The notes: generated from the letters alone by a model not told the origin. Counted from the stretch's first letter, positions 18,276 through 26,743 are shown. The stretch is 64,000 nt of DNA from Virgibacillus phasianinus (GCF_002216775.1 NZ_CP022315.1:806001-870000), one strand, 5' to 3'. Numbers and translations are program-made.

Positions 18276-19118
18276 CTAAAAATAAATACAATTTCCTGAT
18301 GGGTCAATGACAAGGTATTGCTCACCATCTAAATCAACATGCACATTTAAATCTTGTAATCGCTGGACAATCCCAATCCGTTCATTAGCCGGGACAAAAA
18401 TTGCGTAACTTTTTAAACCGGCCTCATCATCCATAGGTATGCTAGCACCTTTACTATTCCATGTATTCAGCCCAATGTGATGATGGTAGCCTGCAGCTGA
18501 TAGAAACAGCGCTTGTTCCCCAAAAAGATTCACAATTTGGAAGCCGAACCCATTTGTATAAAAGTCTTGTAACGATTTGAGGTCTGATACCTGTAGGTGA
18601 ATATGCCCTATAATTGTTCCCTCAGGCATCCCTTCCCAGCCATCTGCAGCAACCTCCCTCATCAGTGCATTTGCATCCAGCGGCAGCGTACTCATTTCAA
18701 CCTGTTCACCGTCCCATTTCCATTCAGATGGATCCCGGTCAACATATATCTCCACTCCATTTCCATCGGGATCAGTGAGGTACAATGCTTCACTAACCAA
18801 ATGGTCCGATGCACCTTGAACAGGATAGGCTGTATGCATAAAGTGACGAAGCACTTTCGCCAGATCGGCCCGTTCGGGTAATAAAAATGCCATATGAAAT
18901 AACCCGGTTTTTCGTGAATCCAACGGTTTTGCACCTTTAATCTGTTCAATAGTCAGAATAGGGGTGATTCCACCGACCGCGAGCTTCGCAAGATAAGGCT
19001 GTTCCTCAACCACCCGAAAACCCAGCACATTCAGATAAAAATGAAGTGACCGCTGTAGGTTTGCAACTTTCAAATGAATATGGGTAACATGTTTTATTTC
19101 CTTTGTATGAAATCTCAT
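18276..19118 (-). CDS. Two-domain VOC dioxygenase-like protein (CatE type)
   Basis: A 280-residue protein made of two glyoxalase/extradiol dioxygenase modules (about 8-125 and 167-280). Candidate metal ligands are His in THIHLKVAN and HIHLQVSD, His in YHHHIGLNTW and Glu in NGVEIYVD. Length and layout match B. subtilis CatE (YfiE), a catechol 2,3-dioxygenase. The final domain ends abruptly at GNCIYF, as in CatE relatives. Substrate is assigned by similarity only. Confidence 0.75.
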   Translation of the reverse strand: MRFHTKEIKHVTHIHLKVANLQRSLHFYLNVLGFRVVEEQPYLAKLAVGGITPILTIEQIKGAKPLDSRKTGLFHMAFLLPERADLAKVLRHFMHTAYPVQGASDHLVSEALYLTDPDGNGVEIYVDRDPSEWKWDGEQVEMSTLPLDANALMREVAADGWEGMPEGTIIGHIHLQVSDLKSLQDFYTNGFGFQIVNLFGEQALFLSAAGYHHHIGLNTWNSKGASIPMDDEAGLKSYAIFVPANERIGIVQRLQDLNVHVDLDGEQYLVIDPSGNCIYF

Positions 19119-19173
19119 GACTTCTCCTCGTAATCGAATATAGTTATATCTAGTTTACTTATTCCCTATTTTA

Positions 19174-19374
19174 TTAAAAGAAAAACGTTAAACTGTTACG
19201 CCTATCTGCCCAGCTTATCATCCTATGTCCATATGCTACGCTAACCCCAATATATATGGAAGCAACTCCATGGACTGTAGTGGCTATCGCTCCATTTTTC
19301 AAATCAACCACAGCGGCAGCCAAAACGAACACCCAAAAACCGATTTCACATGCAACTATAAATCATCCCAACAT
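19174..19374 (-). pseudogene. Decayed small membrane protein gene
   Basis: On the minus strand an AAAAAGGAG site precedes ATG at 19374, but the fourth codon is TGA. The same frame then stays open for 62 codons, giving CEIGFWVFVL, VVDLKNGAIATTVHG, YIGVSVAYGHRMISWAD. This resembles the two ends of a longer four-helix membrane protein found in Bacillus (from memory, YmcC-like), with the middle missing. A nonsense codon plus internal deletion suggests a pseudogene. A chance open frame is possible but the composition is protein-like. Confidence 0.45.
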
Positions 19375-19442
19375 AACATAAGCTCCTTTTTATTACCGTT
19401 CTTGTTTTGTTAAATCCAATATAGCATATCATTTTATATAAT

Positions 19443-19458
19443 ACACTTGTGTTATAAT
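19443..19458 (+). promoter_or_regulatory. Extended -10 promoter overlapped by an inverted repeat, upstream of the TetR gene
   Basis: TG (19450-19451), one base, then TATAAT (19453-19458) makes an extended -10 element. The arms ACAC and GTGT (19443-19452) form an inverted repeat across it. The ATG lies at 19465, the expected transcription start. An autoregulatory operator is inferred. Confidence 0.5.
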
Positions 19459-19464
19459 AAGAAT

Positions 19465-20055
19465 ATGCCAAAAATAGTGGATCATGAACAAAGAAAAATT
19501 AAAATAGCAGAAGCGACTTGGAACGTTATTGTGCAGGATGGGCTGGAGAAAGCCTCTGTTAGAAATATAGCGAAAGAGGCGAATATGTCCGCTGGATCGT
19601 TAAGACATTATTTCTCGACGCAATCAGAGCTGTTTGCTTTTTGCATGCAGCTTGTTTCAGACCGTGTTAAAAACCGGGCAGCACAAAAAAGTTACGATGG
19701 ATCATCACTTGAAGCTATGGAAACATTATTAAGTGAGTTTTTACCTATTGATGAAGATCGACGAACAGAAATGGAGGTCTGGTTAATATTTTCGTCAAAG
19801 ACTCTCGTTGATCCCACTTTGGAAGAACTAAGCCAATTAATCTATGATGAAATGCGTCAGGCTGTATCAACGGTAGTGGAGGGACTTATTGACATAGGTT
19901 TGGCACGAGGTGATCTGGATAAGCAGCTTGAGATTGAACGATTATATGCACTGATTGACGGAATGGCAATACATGGAATCCTTCACCCAGACAGATTTTC
20001 AGTAAAAAAAACGCAAACGACATTGCAATACCATTTGAAAGCTTTGTGCAAATAG
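19465..20055 (+). CDS. TetR/AcrR family transcriptional regulator
   Basis: A 196-residue regulator with an N-terminal helix-turn-helix (IAEATWNVIVQDGLEKASVRNIAKEANMSAGSLRHYFSTQSELF) and an all-helical ligand domain. The C-terminal half (EVWLIFSSKTLVDPTLEELSQLIYDEM... RLYALIDGMAIHGILHP) is of the BetI/PksA-like type. ATG 19465 has no ribosome binding site and coincides with the predicted transcription start, so the message may be leaderless. Target genes are unknown; the divergent pseudogene is the nearest candidate. Confidence 0.85.
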   Translation: MPKIVDHEQRKIKIAEATWNVIVQDGLEKASVRNIAKEANMSAGSLRHYFSTQSELFAFCMQLVSDRVKNRAAQKSYDGSSLEAMETLLSEFLPIDEDRRTEMEVWLIFSSKTLVDPTLEELSQLIYDEMRQAVSTVVEGLIDIGLARGDLDKQLEIERLYALIDGMAIHGILHPDRFSVKKTQTTLQYHLKALCK

Positions 20056-20095
20056 AGCTTTTAATAACATATATTTTTTTGAAGGAGGGATTGCT

Positions 20096-20635
20096 TTGAA
20101 ACAGATGGCCAAGGATTTCGCTACAAAAGCGCACCAAGGGCAGACCCGCAAGAACTCGAATGTACCTTATATCACACATCCGGTACGAGTTGCTGAGAGA
20201 TTGGAGAAGGAAGGATTTTCGGATGAATTGATCTGTGCTGCTTATTTACACGATGTAGTAGAGGATACTCCTTATGAAATAGAAGAAATTGAGAAAACAT
20301 TTGGGTCTAGGGTTGCAAAATTTGTTGCGGCCCATACGGAAGACAAATCAAAGTCCTGGGATGAACGCAAGCTCCATACTATCAATACGGTAAAACACGC
20401 TGAGAATGATGTTAAATATTTGATCGTTGCTGACAAGCTTGATAATTTACTAGGATTGGAGCACGATCTTAAAACGCAGCGTGAAACTGTATGGAATAAG
20501 TTTAATGCGGGAATTGAGAAACAAAGGTGGTATAACCAGTCAATTGCAGAAAATATGTATGTGGGAGTCGACCCAAAAGATGTTCCAGAATATTTTGCTG
20601 AGTATGCTGATACCGTGGCAAGAGTATTTGGTTGA
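20096..20635 (+). CDS. Single-domain HD phosphohydrolase, SpoT/MESH1-like
   Basis: A 179-residue protein resembling the hydrolase half of RelA/SpoT enzymes: AHQGQTRKNSNVPYITHPVRVAERL, AAYLHDVVEDT with the HD pair, the following ED, and ADKLDNLLGL near the C-terminus. No synthetase or TGS/ACT domain. It may hydrolyse (p)ppGpp or a related nucleotide. It starts with TTG behind GAAGGAGGG and lies 40 bp after the TetR gene, possibly co-transcribed. Confidence 0.78.
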   Translation: MKQMAKDFATKAHQGQTRKNSNVPYITHPVRVAERLEKEGFSDELICAAYLHDVVEDTPYEIEEIEKTFGSRVAKFVAAHTEDKSKSWDERKLHTINTVKHAENDVKYLIVADKLDNLLGLEHDLKTQRETVWNKFNAGIEKQRWYNQSIAENMYVGVDPKDVPEYFAEYADTVARVFG

Positions 20636-20644
20636 TCTCTAACA

Positions 20645-20679
20645 AAAACACCTTCCTAGGTTCATCTGGAAGGTGTTTA
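20645..20679. terminator. Terminator between HD gene and rsgA
   Basis: Eleven-bp stem (aaacaccttcc with ggaaggtgttt) and an 11-nt loop, between convergent genes. The T-run is short. Confidence 0.65.
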
Positions 20680-20684
20680 GTATG

Positions 20685-21749
20685 TCATCGTTTTTTCCGA
20701 TGCTTATAATTATCTTTTTGATGTTTACTAATCTTTTTCCATTTACTTTTTTCTGCTAATTGCGCCTTCTGGTCCTGCTTTCTTTTCTCATATGCCAGTT
20801 CACGCTGCAGTTTTAAATAGCTCAAAAAGCGTTCCTCTAATAATTCCCCATTTGCTAATGCTTCCTGCACACGGCATCCTGGTTCCGTATCATGCTGACA
20901 ATCAGTAAATTTACATTCGCTTTCAAGTGTCTCAATATCCTGGAAAGTTGCATCAATTGATGACTCACCTTCCCACAACTGCAACTCACGCATGCCAGGT
21001 GTATCAATCAATAGTGCTCCGTTTGGCAGCAGGAACATTTCCCGATGTGTTGTTGTGTGACGTCCCTTGCTGTCAGCCTCGCGCACATCCTTTGTTTCTT
21101 GGACCTTATTGCCAATCAATGTGTTCACTAGTGTAGACTTGCCAACACCTGAAGATCCTAATAATGCAGCGGTTTCTCCAGCGGGTAGATATGTCATTAG
21201 TTCTTCAATACCTTCTTGCGTAATGCTGCTGATTGGTATAATCGGCACGCCAATCGCGACCTCTTCCACCTGAGCCACAATCAGATCAGTTTCTTCCTGT
21301 GTGCACTCATCCTTTTTTGTTAAGACGATAACCGGCGTTGCACCACTTTCATATGTTGATAGGATATATCGTTCCATCCGACGCAAATTCAGATCATGAT
21401 TTAGTGAATTCACGATAAAAACCGTATCCATATTAGCGGCAACAATTTGTGCTTCTGTTTTCGTTCCCGCAGCTTGGCGGACAAATTGACTTTTTCTCGG
21501 CTGGATCTGATGAATTACCGCCTTTTGTTCCTTAGGTAATTTCTGTACTTCTACCCAATCGCCTACCGCCGGATAATCCAGTGAAGTCAATGCCTGATTG
21601 ATAAACTTCCCACTCAAATGTGAGAAATACTCCATTTCACCATCTAAAATACGATAACTATTTTTTTGAACCGCAATAACGCGGGCAATATTTTCTTTAT
21701 CAATATCTTGGACAGATGAATCCCATCCAATTGTTTCAAGTTTATTCAC
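20685..21749 (-). CDS. rsgA: Ribosome biogenesis GTPase RsgA (paralogue type)
   Basis: RsgA is a circularly permuted GTPase acting in late 30S assembly and checking. The 354-residue protein has an OB-fold N-terminus, NSLNHDLNLRRMERYIL, LTKKDE (G4), GSSGVGKSTLVN (G1), TTTHREM (G2), DTPGMREL (G3) and the zinc knuckle CKFTDCQHDTEPGC. The C-terminus is very basic, fitting rRNA binding. It starts with GTG behind GGGAGGAAA. The gene stands alone, unlike the copy next to prkC in Bacillus, and a 23-codon leader ORF precedes it. Confidence 0.9.
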   Translation of the reverse strand: MNKLETIGWDSSVQDIDKENIARVIAVQKNSYRILDGEMEYFSHLSGKFINQALTSLDYPAVGDWVEVQKLPKEQKAVIHQIQPRKSQFVRQAAGTKTEAQIVAANMDTVFIVNSLNHDLNLRRMERYILSTYESGATPVIVLTKKDECTQEETDLIVAQVEEVAIGVPIIPISSITQEGIEELMTYLPAGETAALLGSSGVGKSTLVNTLIGNKVQETKDVREADSKGRHTTTHREMFLLPNGALLIDTPGMRELQLWEGESSIDATFQDIETLESECKFTDCQHDTEPGCRVQEALANGELLEERFLSYLKLQRELAYEKRKQDQKAQLAEKSKWKKISKHQKDNYKHRKKR

Positions 21750-21755
21750 TTTTAG

Positions 21756-21807
21756 TTTCCTCCCTAAATGTTGGAGGAAAGACCGTCCTTACGCTGACCG
21801 TTCCTCC
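21756..21807 (-). promoter_or_regulatory. Candidate translational attenuator of rsgA
   Basis: On the minus strand three segments can pair alternately: GGAGGAA within the leader ORF (21807-21801), TTTCCTCC after its stop (21780-21773), and GGGAGGAAA, the rsgA ribosome binding site (21764-21756). Segment 2 can pair with 1 (7 bp, 21-nt loop) or with 3 (8 bp, short loop). The second pairing would hide the rsgA site. Confidence 0.6.
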
Positions 21808-21860
21808 ACTTTGATTCGTGTATGTTGATTGATTGGTAATTCAATTTGATAAATAGCCAT
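21789..21860 (-). CDS. 23-residue leader peptide upstream of rsgA
   Basis: ATG at 21860 follows AAAGGAGTGGTG and opens a 23-codon frame beginning MAIYQIELPINQ and ending EERSA, with TAA at 21791-21789. The ORF ends 39 bp before the rsgA start. Its 3' end contains the first of three complementary GGAGGAA/TTCCTCC segments. Its translation would therefore affect access to the rsgA ribosome binding site. I know no named homologue. Confidence 0.6.
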   Translation of the reverse strand: MAIYQIELPINQHTRIKVEERSA

Positions 21861-22011
21861 TTAACACCACTCCTTTCAAAATGGATGAACATAGTTTCTA
21901 CTAGTATACTACAAAATTATTATTGGTGTCTCCTTTATTTTTATGCAATTTAAAATATTGCCAGAAGATCTTAGGAAATGACAAAATCCGTAATTATTTC
22001 CTGGGAAATAC

Positions 22012-22050
22012 GACAAAAAAAACAGACATGGAGTTTCAATCCATGTCTGC
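22012..22050 (-). terminator. Terminator of the aldo/keto reductase gene
   Basis: Ten-bp stem (cagacatgga with its complement), 7-nt loop, and eight T on the minus strand. Confidence 0.85.
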
Positions 22051-22058
22051 TCTATACT

Positions 22059-22883
22059 CTATCGATTATTCATTTCACTCGGTTCAGGCCCTTTACGTTC
22101 ATTGCGGTCCAACTCTGCAATATGTTTCATGTCTTCATCGCTAAGTTCAAAACCAAACACATCGAAATTTTCTTCTATCCGTGATGGTGTAACAGACTTA
22201 GGAATAACAACTCTTCCGCTTTGCAAATGCCAGCGAATGATCACCTGAGCTGATGTACAGTCATATTTGCCGGCAATTTGCTTGATTACATCATTTTTTA
22301 GAACTTCGCCACCTTGCATTAACGGGCTCCACGCCTCTAAATAAATATCGTTTTTCCGGCAAAATTCCTGAAGCTTGGTTTGCTGCAGATATGGATGGCA
22401 TTCCACCTGATTGATTACAGGTGTAACTTCACATTCATCCAGCAAACGCTGCAAATGTTCTATATTAAAGTTACATACACCAATCGCCTTTGCACGACCA
22501 TCCTTATATAACTTTTCCATCGCTTTATATGTTTCAACATAGTCATCAAACTCTGGTGTCGGCCAATGAATGAGATATAAATCAACATAGTCAAGACCTA
22601 GTTTATCCATACTTTCATCAAATGCTTTTAACGTATTGTCATAACCTTGATCTGAGTTCCAAACCTTAGTCGTAATGAAAAGATCTTCTCGCGGTACGCT
22701 GGAATTGGCAAGTGCTTCTCCTACCCCGCGTTCATTTTTGTATACTTTTGCTGTATCAATCGAACGAAATCCAACCTCTATTGCATTCGATACTGCGGGT
22801 GTTACTTCATCCTCTGGAACCTGCCACACGCCATAGCCAAGTTGTGGCATGCGAACTCCATTGTTCAACGTAATAAACTTCAT
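22059..22883 (-). CDS. Aldo/keto reductase
   Basis: A 274-residue NADPH-dependent carbonyl reductase of the AKR5 type (like YvgN/YtbE). The catalytic tetrad is visible as Asp in RSIDTAKVY, Tyr in KVYKNE, Lys in ITTKVWN and His in LIHWP. The cofactor loop reads IPKSVTPSRIEEN. A barrel of standard length. It starts at ATG 22883 behind AAAGGATG. Likely role is detoxification of methylglyoxal or other aldehydes; the substrate is not readable. Confidence 0.9.
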   Translation of the reverse strand: MKFITLNNGVRMPQLGYGVWQVPEDEVTPAVSNAIEVGFRSIDTAKVYKNERGVGEALANSSVPREDLFITTKVWNSDQGYDNTLKAFDESMDKLGLDYVDLYLIHWPTPEFDDYVETYKAMEKLYKDGRAKAIGVCNFNIEHLQRLLDECEVTPVINQVECHPYLQQTKLQEFCRKNDIYLEAWSPLMQGGEVLKNDVIKQIAGKYDCTSAQVIIRWHLQSGRVVIPKSVTPSRIEENFDVFGFELSDEDMKHIAELDRNERKGPEPSEMNNR

Positions 22884-23034
22884 CTTATCGCATCCTTTCA
22901 TCGATACTGATTAGAAGTTTACCATATTAAGGAACGCGTGAAAAAAAATTAGCTCTTATGATTTCTTCTAACAAAATGGATATTGACCTGAGATTTATCA
23001 TCTGCAGGTCAACACTACTTTCCGCGAAAAAATT

Positions 23035-24678
23035 CTAACTTAACAGCTCATCTAATTCCGTCCACTTTTTTCTAGCAAATGTAAAGCTTCCCTCAAACCT
23101 TGTTAAATTATTTTTCTTCATCAGGTAAGTGAGTGGAAACAATCGATCAAGAAAATAACGGTCATGGGAAACAGCAATAATGGTTCCATTAAATTGAACG
23201 AGTGCATCCTCGAGGACCTCTTTTGATTCAATATCTAAATGGTTTGTCGGCTCATCCAGAATTAATAAATTATGATCCTGGTGAACAAGCTGAGCAAGAC
23301 GCAAACGCATTTGTTCACCACCACTTAGGCTGTTTACCCTTTGAAAAACTGTTTTTCCGTAAAAAAGGAACTTTGCCAAAATCCCCCGCGCATCTCCCTC
23401 TGTTACATGGACCTGATCCCGGAATTCATCAAGGATTGACCGTTCAGGATTCATTTCAAGCATATGCTGTGACAGAAATCCTACTGATAAATTACTTCCT
23501 AGATGGATAGCACCCTGATCAACCTGCTCCGATTGTAAGATCATCTTTAACAACGTTGATTTCCCACAGCCATTTTCACCAATAATTGCAATTCTCTCCT
23601 GAAATCTGACGTGCATATTCGCATCCGCAAGAAGGACCTTTTCATTAAATTTTTTTGAAACATCTTCAACGATTACAACGTCTTTACCACTGCGTTTGTT
23701 CATTTGGAAATCGAGGTTAATCTTCTTTTGTTCCAATATTGGCTTTTTCAATGCTTCCATTCGGGCTAAGGCTTTTTCCATGCTTTTGGCGCGACGATGC
23801 AGTCCTGCATTTGGCGGGTTTGCTTGGTTTGCCCATTCCTTCAGACGTTTGATCGTATCACGCATCTTTTTCATTTTCTTCTGCTGGTCCTGGTATTGCT
23901 GAAATTCTATTAACAGACGCGCTTCACGTTCCTTCACGTAACTAGAATAATTTGTGTAATATCGTATAAGCTCACCTTGATCCATTTCTAAAATAGATGT
24001 CACTGTTTCATCTAGAAAATAACGGTCGTGGGACACGATAACAACTGCTCCGGGATAGTTGTTGATAAAATCAGTCAGCCATTCTATTGCAAACAAATCT
24101 AAATGGTTTGTTGGTTCATCCAACAGTAATAGATCCGGGGCGGTCAATAAAAGTTGCGCCAATCCAACCTTTGTTCGTTCTCCTCCACTCAGCTGCCCCC
24201 ACTCTTTCTCTGCCAAGTCAGTGATTTGCAGGCCACTCATGATACGCCTGATCTGCGAATCAATTTCATAGCCGCCTTCCTCTTGAAACCTTTCTTGTAA
24301 AGCTCCATATTTCTCTATATGCCGGTTTAATTTATCCGGATTTCCTTCTGTGGCCATTGCATTTTCTAACGTGGTCATTTTATTTTTTAGATCAGTTAAT
24401 GAATCAAATACATCATACAGCAAAGATTCCACCTTTTTATCCGGTGCTAGGTCAGGAGTTTGTTGTAAAAGTCCAACGGTTAAATTCTTCTTCCAACTAA
24501 TCGCGCCTTCTGCCGGGTCCGTTTTCTGTGCAATCAAATGCAATAAAGTTGTCTTACCTTCCCCATTTCTTCCTATAAGACCAATTCGATCATTTTCTTT
24601 TATTTCACATGTCATATCACTAAAAATGGTGTTCGCACCATAGATTTGTGTTACATTTTTCAAACTGCAAATAATCAT
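23035..24678 (-). CDS. ABC-F family ATPase, probable ribosome-protection type
   Basis: A 547-residue soluble protein with two ABC domains and no membrane segment. Domain 1 has GRNGEGKT (36-43), LSGGERTKVGLAQLL and LLLLDEPTNHLD. Domain 2 has GENGCGKST, LSGGEQMRLRLAQL and LLILDEPTNHLD. The linker between them is helical, basic and carries NPPNAGLHRRAKSMEKAL, the part that reaches the ribosomal P-site region in ABC-F proteins. Length equals VmlR, and it is preceded by a leader peptide and terminator as in antibiotic-inducible ABC-F genes. It starts at ATG 24678 behind CGGAGGAAAAG. Confidence 0.82.
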   Translation of the reverse strand: MIICSLKNVTQIYGANTIFSDMTCEIKENDRIGLIGRNGEGKTTLLHLIAQKTDPAEGAISWKKNLTVGLLQQTPDLAPDKKVESLLYDVFDSLTDLKNKMTTLENAMATEGNPDKLNRHIEKYGALQERFQEEGGYEIDSQIRRIMSGLQITDLAEKEWGQLSGGERTKVGLAQLLLTAPDLLLLDEPTNHLDLFAIEWLTDFINNYPGAVVIVSHDRYFLDETVTSILEMDQGELIRYYTNYSSYVKEREARLLIEFQQYQDQQKKMKKMRDTIKRLKEWANQANPPNAGLHRRAKSMEKALARMEALKKPILEQKKINLDFQMNKRSGKDVVIVEDVSKKFNEKVLLADANMHVRFQERIAIIGENGCGKSTLLKMILQSEQVDQGAIHLGSNLSVGFLSQHMLEMNPERSILDEFRDQVHVTEGDARGILAKFLFYGKTVFQRVNSLSGGEQMRLRLAQLVHQDHNLLILDEPTNHLDIESKEVLEDALVQFNGTIIAVSHDRYFLDRLFPLTYLMKKNNLTRFEGSFTFARKKWTELDELLS

Positions 24679-24719
24679 TTTCTTTTCCTCCGTATAGAAG
24701 AAAACATCCATATCCATGC

Positions 24720-24759
24720 AAAAAGACGACAGAGATATACATATCCCCGCCGTCTTTGA
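24720..24759 (-). terminator. Attenuator terminator in the ABC-F leader
   Basis: On the minus strand AAAGACGGCGGGGATAT pairs with ATATCTCTGTCGTCTTT (17 bp including G-U pairs, 2-nt loop) and a T-run follows. It lies between the leader ORF and the ABC-F gene, so read-through is needed to express the gene. Confidence 0.8.
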
Positions 24760-24785
24760 AAATTCCGTATGTGGGTAGATGTCTC

Positions 24786-24917
24786 TTACTGGTATTGTTG
24801 ATTTAGTTGTTTAAAAAAGGACAGACGTATCCCGTTCACAACAAAATCAGCAAAAAGCGCATAACACATCCAGAGATATTCTCTGAATTTCGAAATGCCT
24901 TTACCAGTTTGAAACAT
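24786..24917 (-). CDS. 43-residue leader peptide upstream of the ABC-F gene
   Basis: ATG at 24917 follows an unusually strong AAAAAAGGAGGTGGG. The 43-codon frame begins MFQTGKGISKF and ends KQLNQQYQ, with a hydrophobic middle (WMCYALFADFVV). Its stop lies 27 bp before the attenuator stem. The ribosome binding site segment GTGGGTA (24926-24920) is complementary to TACCCAC at 24777-24771 just after the ORF, so translation and folding compete. The layout suggests ribosome-mediated attenuation. Confidence 0.7.
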   Translation of the reverse strand: MFQTGKGISKFREYLWMCYALFADFVVNGIRLSFFKQLNQQYQ

Positions 24918-24945
24918 GTTACCCACCTCCTTTTTTGATATTTTT

Positions 24946-24974
24946 AGTTTATTCTAAAAGAAGGAAGATGTCAA
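24946..24974 (-). promoter_or_regulatory. Promoter of the ABC-F leader transcript
   Basis: Minus-strand TTGACA (24974-24969), 17-bp spacer and TAAACT (24951-24946). Transcription would start near 24940, about 23 nt before the leader ORF. Confidence 0.65.
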
Positions 24975-25084
24975 CATAAGTAAATTTTGTTTAAAAAATA
25001 TTACTTGACCGCAATTTCTGAGTATTGTAAGTTACATGGTAATAGCAATAAAAAAAGTAGTATTACCAAAGGAGAATTTTCGAA

Positions 25085-25135
25085 ATGAAATGTTCCTCAG
25101 ATGCAATTGAAAGAAAATTGATAGACACAACTTAA
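25085..25135 (+). CDS. Candidate 16-residue peptide (MKCSSDAIERKLIDTT)
   Basis: ATG 25085 lies 10 bases after AAAGGAG in the 290-bp gap between the divergent ABC-F leader and the amidase gene. No terminator follows directly and the peptide is not recognised. The good ribosome binding site is the only support. The rest of the gap is AT-rich without other visible features. Confidence 0.2.
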   Translation: MKCSSDAIERKLIDTT

Positions 25136-25263
25136 TTGTATGGATGAAGGAACAAAAATCATTGTAAATACTACCAAACTGCAATTTTACTTTTTTAAAA
25201 GGAATTTATTTATCTTAGGTAGAATATATACACAATACATATATTTTTTCAGGGGGCTTTACA

Positions 25264-26700
25264 TTGACTAATTCATTCCAGCTTAACGAAACTACTATTA
25301 CCAAAATCCAACAAACCATCGAGTCCGGTGATTTGACATCACTAGAATTAACAACAATGTATCTCAAACAAATTGCTGCCTATAATTCAAAAGGACCAAA
25401 TATAAATGCAGTTATCGAAGTTAATCCTGATGCTTTGCATATCGCAGAAGCTCTTGATGCTGAACGCAGTAAGTCGGGATCTCGAGGTCCTCTCCATGGC
25501 ATTCCAATCCTAATAAAGGACAATATCGATTCAGGCGATAAAATGCATACGAGCGCCGGTTCATTAGCACTTGATAACCATTATGCCAGGGAGGATGCAT
25601 TTGTAACTAAACAGCTACGCAAGGCAGGCGCCGTCATTCTAGGAAAAACAAATTTAACGGAGTGGGCTAATTTCATGACTGAAGGGATGCCAAATGGCTA
25701 TAGTTCTCGTGGCGGGCAAGTCCTTAACCCATACGGACCAGGAAGTTGTGATGTTGGTGGTTCTAGTTCAGGTTCAGGTGCCGGGGTTGCCGCTAACTTT
25801 GCTGTTGGTGCAATCGGAACGGAAACGGACGGATCCATTTTAAGTCCTTCCAGCAGCAACTCACTTGTTGGAATCAAGCCTACAGTTGGACTCGTCAGCC
25901 GGACTGGTATAATTCCTATTGCACATAGTCAGGATACCGCTGGGCCAATGACCCGTTCGGTTGCGGATGCGGCAATTATATTAGGTGCAATTACCGGCTT
26001 GGACCAAACTGACGTTGCGACAAGAACAAATACTGATAGAATCACTGACTATACGCCGTTTTTAAATAAAGCTGGATTAGCGAACGCAAAGATTGGCGTT
26101 CCTGCTAGTTATTTAAACGAACTCGACGACCCTGAACTGGCACTTTTCAATCATGCGATTAAGGATTTAGAAAAGTTAGGTGCTACGATAGTAGATTCGA
26201 TCGACTTACCGTCGGACCTCCCGGACTCAAGTGTGCTGTATCATGAATTTAAAAATGGAATAAATGCTTACTTAGGCAGATTCCCGGCAAACTCCACTGT
26301 CCGCACATTGCGCGATGTTATCAATTTTAATCAAACGAACGCTAATGAGGCGTTGGAATACGGACAAACCACCCTGATCAAATCGGAAACAAAAGACGGT
26401 ACACTTGCCGATGATGAATACATTATGGATCGATTAACTGACCTATCATTTTCACGGGAAAAACTACAAGAAGTTATTAGAGAACATAAGCTGGATGCTA
26501 TCCTTTTCCCTAATTACTATGGCTCCAGCATCGCTGCAAAAGCCGGGTATCCATCGATCACCGTTCCAGCCGGCTACACCAGTTCCGGGAAACCGGTTGG
26601 GGTAACCTTTACAGGATTAGCCTTTTCAGAAGCTAAGCTAATCGAGTTAGCTTATGCTTATGAACAAGGAACGCATCACCGTAAACCACCAGAATTATAG
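25264..26700 (+). CDS. Amidase signature family hydrolase
   Basis: A 478-residue serine amidase with the Ser-cisSer-Lys triad visible as Lys in PILIKDNID, and the glycine/serine-rich [28 protein letters not shown]. Conserved [17 protein letters not shown] and [11 protein letters not shown] follow. The C-terminal [14 protein letters not shown] is typical of stand-alone peptide or nitrile-derived amide hydrolases, unlike GatA, which is shorter in this part and sits with gatCB. It starts with TTG behind GGGGG. Monocistronic. Substrate unknown. Confidence 0.88.
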   Translation: MTNSFQLNETTITKIQQTIESGDLTSLELTTMYLKQIAAYNSKGPNINAVIEVNPDALHIAEALDAERSKSGSRGPLHGIPILIKDNIDSGDKMHTSAGSLALDNHYAREDAFVTKQLRKAGAVILGKTNLTEWANFMTEGMPNGYSSRGGQVLNPYGPGSCDVGGSSSGSGAGVAANFAVGAIGTETDGSILSPSSSNSLVGIKPTVGLVSRTGIIPIAHSQDTAGPMTRSVADAAIILGAITGLDQTDVATRTNTDRITDYTPFLNKAGLANAKIGVPASYLNELDDPELALFNHAIKDLEKLGATIVDSIDLPSDLPDSSVLYHEFKNGINAYLGRFPANSTVRTLRDVINFNQTNANEALEYGQTTLIKSETKDGTLADDEYIMDRLTDLSFSREKLQEVIREHKLDAILFPNYYGSSIAAKAGYPSITVPAGYTSSGKPVGVTFTGLAFSEAKLIELAYAYEQGTHHRKPPEL

Positions 26701-26704
26701 TTGA

Positions 26705-26743
26705 AAAAACGAGCAATCTTCCCAATTGAAGGTTGCTCGTTTT
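26705..26743. terminator. Bidirectional terminator between amidase and GNAT-like genes
   Basis: Stem aaaacgagcaa with ttgctcgtttt, flanked by A and T runs, between convergent genes. Confidence 0.8.
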
